A stretch of 6,419 nucleotides of DNA from Nitriliruptoraceae bacterium (GTDB taxonomy: Bacteria; Actinomycetota; Nitriliruptoria; Nitriliruptorales; Nitriliruptoraceae), in assembly GCA_007131525.1 (NCBI GenBank), contig SLQK01000161.1, positions 1 to 6,419 of the forward strand, written 5' to 3'. Shown piece by piece: positions 5,905 through 6,419 of the stretch; the first letter of the stretch is position 1; the number at the start of each line of letters is the position of its first letter. Under the pieces are notes generated by a model. It was not told the DNA's origin and ran no database searches. It worked only from the letters and a program-made list of their open reading frames with translations. Made by a program: the position numbers and the translations under genes.

Positions 5905-6070
5905 GCCGCTCGCCACGAGCAGGTATCCCGACTCGTCGCCTGGCACATCCCGGTGGTCGCGGTGACCTCGGGTGTGGACGACCTACGGTTGCGGGTCAGC
6001 GCCGGAATCCGACCGGACTTCCCCTGCTGCGTGGTGTTCGGTTTTCGTGTGACCCTCGTCGCCGAGGGCC
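5905..6070 (-). promoter_or_regulatory. Cobalamin (B12) riboswitch aptamer
   Basis: Leader RNA element that binds a cobalamin and lowers expression of downstream genes when B12 is plentiful. On the minus strand the conserved core is read in order: GGGGAA (6024-6019), a CCGG/CCGG hairpin (6016-6013 with 6005-6002), GCUGACCCGCAACCGU (6000-5985) corresponding to the B12-box region, and GAGUCGGGAUACCUGC (5934-5919), the 3' conserved block. Closing helices are visible: CUCG (6066-6063) with CGAG (5912-5909), and ACGAG (6059-5055 excluded; 6059-6055) with CUCGU (5919-5915). Order and spacing match the Rfam cobalamin family (RF00174) as I know it. It starts about 57 bases after the HMG-CoA lyase stop and ends about 165 bases before the first GTG of the importer operon, the only gene downstream on that strand. 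Outer limits are approximate by a few bases. Confidence 0.93.
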
Positions 6071-6098
6071 GCAGGCCAACCCAACCACACGGTCCGGT

Positions 6099-6115
6099 CC
6101 CGAGCAAGCTCCGGG
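6099..6115 (-). terminator. Possible weak terminator hairpin after the HMG-CoA lyase gene
   Basis: CCC-G-GAG (6115-6109), loop CUUG, then CUC-GGG (6104-6099): a 6-bp stem with one bulged G, 8 bases after the stop codon. No U-tract follows. It may end or pause the upstream transcript, but read-through into the riboswitch leader is possible. Confidence 0.25.
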
Positions 6116-6123
6116 CGACAGGT

Positions 6124-6419
6124 TCAGCCGTCGGGGTTGCGGGCGAGGACGGCGCGGGCGACCCGGGACACCGGCGGGCGTCCGAGCTGCTCGGCCATCC
6201 AGCCGGTGACGGCGATCACTTCCGCCAGATCGACCCCGGTGTGGACCCCGGAGCCCTCCAGGGCGTAGAGCAGGTCCTCGGTGGCGAGGTTGCCGGTGGC
6301 GCCCTTGGCGAAGGGACAGCCACCGAGCCCACCGGCGCTGGTGTCGGCGATCCGCACGCCGGCCTCGAAGGCCGCGAGGGTGTTGGCCAGCCCCTGCCCG
6401 TAGGTGTCGTGCAGGTGCA
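6124..6419 (-). CDS. 3-Hydroxy-3-methylglutaryl-CoA lyase, C-terminal third
   Basis: Cleaves HMG-CoA to acetyl-CoA and acetoacetate, the last step of leucine degradation; cytoplasmic TIM-barrel enzyme with a divalent metal. 97 residues are visible and the gene runs off the right edge. The fragment opens with HLHDTYGQ, whose two His match the metal ligands of the family (His233 and His235 in the human enzyme). It continues with ADTSAGGLGGCPFAKGATGN, holding the catalytic-loop Cys (human Cys266) and the metal-ligand Asn (human Asn275), then LATEDLLYALEGSGVHTGVDL. The frame ends in a normal NPDG C-terminus and TGA at 6126-6124, with no sign of decay. The Cys-containing loop separates it from the related isopropylmalate and homocitrate synthases. 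It probably belongs to an upstream catabolic operon rather than to the B12 operon. Confidence 0.93.
   Translation of the reverse strand, partial: HLHDTYGQGLANTLAAFEAGVRIADTSAGGLGGCPFAKGATGNLATEDLLYALEGSGVHTGVDLAEVIAVTGWMAEQLGRPPVSRVARAVLARNPDG

Noticed and set aside
5584..6107. Minus-strand open frames across the leader (5584-5946 and 5625-6107)
   Set aside because: They run through the riboswitch and hairpins and overlap the barrel gene in other frames; Arg/Pro/Ser/His-rich translations with no motif. The leader is better explained as RNA.
6079..6107. Possible promoter for the operon: TTGCTC (6107-6102), 17 bases, TTGGGT (6084-6079)
   Set aside because: The -10 candidate lacks the essential A at its second position and the -35 lies inside a hairpin; too weak to call.

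Overview
The window looks like chromosome from a high-GC actinobacterium. GC is well above 70% by eye, all five fully visible starts are GTG, and third codon positions are dominated by G and C. The gene order matches the SCO2321-SCO2325 neighbourhood of Streptomyces as I recall it. The species cannot be named from this sequence. All genes lie on the minus strand, so the window reads biologically from right to left.

Right edge (6124-6419): the C-terminal third of a 3-hydroxy-3-methylglutaryl-CoA (HMG-CoA) lyase, cut by the window edge. Next comes a 380-base non-coding stretch (5744-6123). It holds a well-preserved cobalamin (B12) riboswitch aptamer at about 5905-6070. Downstream in the leader RNA are a GC-rich hairpin (5857-5880) and a very strong 17-bp stem-loop (5808-5848), then a ribosome-binding site for the first operon gene.

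The operon (5743 down to the left edge) has five genes. They are a secreted, membrane-anchored alpha-alpha-barrel protein of the prenyltransferase/squalene-oxidase-repeat type (4451-5743), a secreted, membrane-anchored SCO2322-family protein (3438-4454), and an EcfT/CbiQ-type transmembrane component (2254-3441). After these come a fused two-domain ABC ATPase (638-2257) and an ECF substrate-binding S component (1-641, cut at its C-terminus). Every neighbouring pair is joined by the same 4-base GTGA start/stop overlap, so the set is probably made by translational coupling as one unit.

Together the genes encode a complete energy-coupling-factor importer (S + T + fused A/A') plus two extracellular proteins tethered by low-complexity stalks. 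The B12 riboswitch points to cobalamin, a cobamide or a cobalamin precursor as substrate. The two extracellular proteins recall the two domains of animal transcobalamin and intrinsic factor: an alpha-alpha barrel, and a small beta domain of the DUF4430 type. The most interesting reading is therefore a split, surface-anchored, transcobalamin-like corrinoid receptor feeding a dedicated ECF importer under B12 riboswitch control. The importer and riboswitch are well supported; the split-receptor idea is inference.
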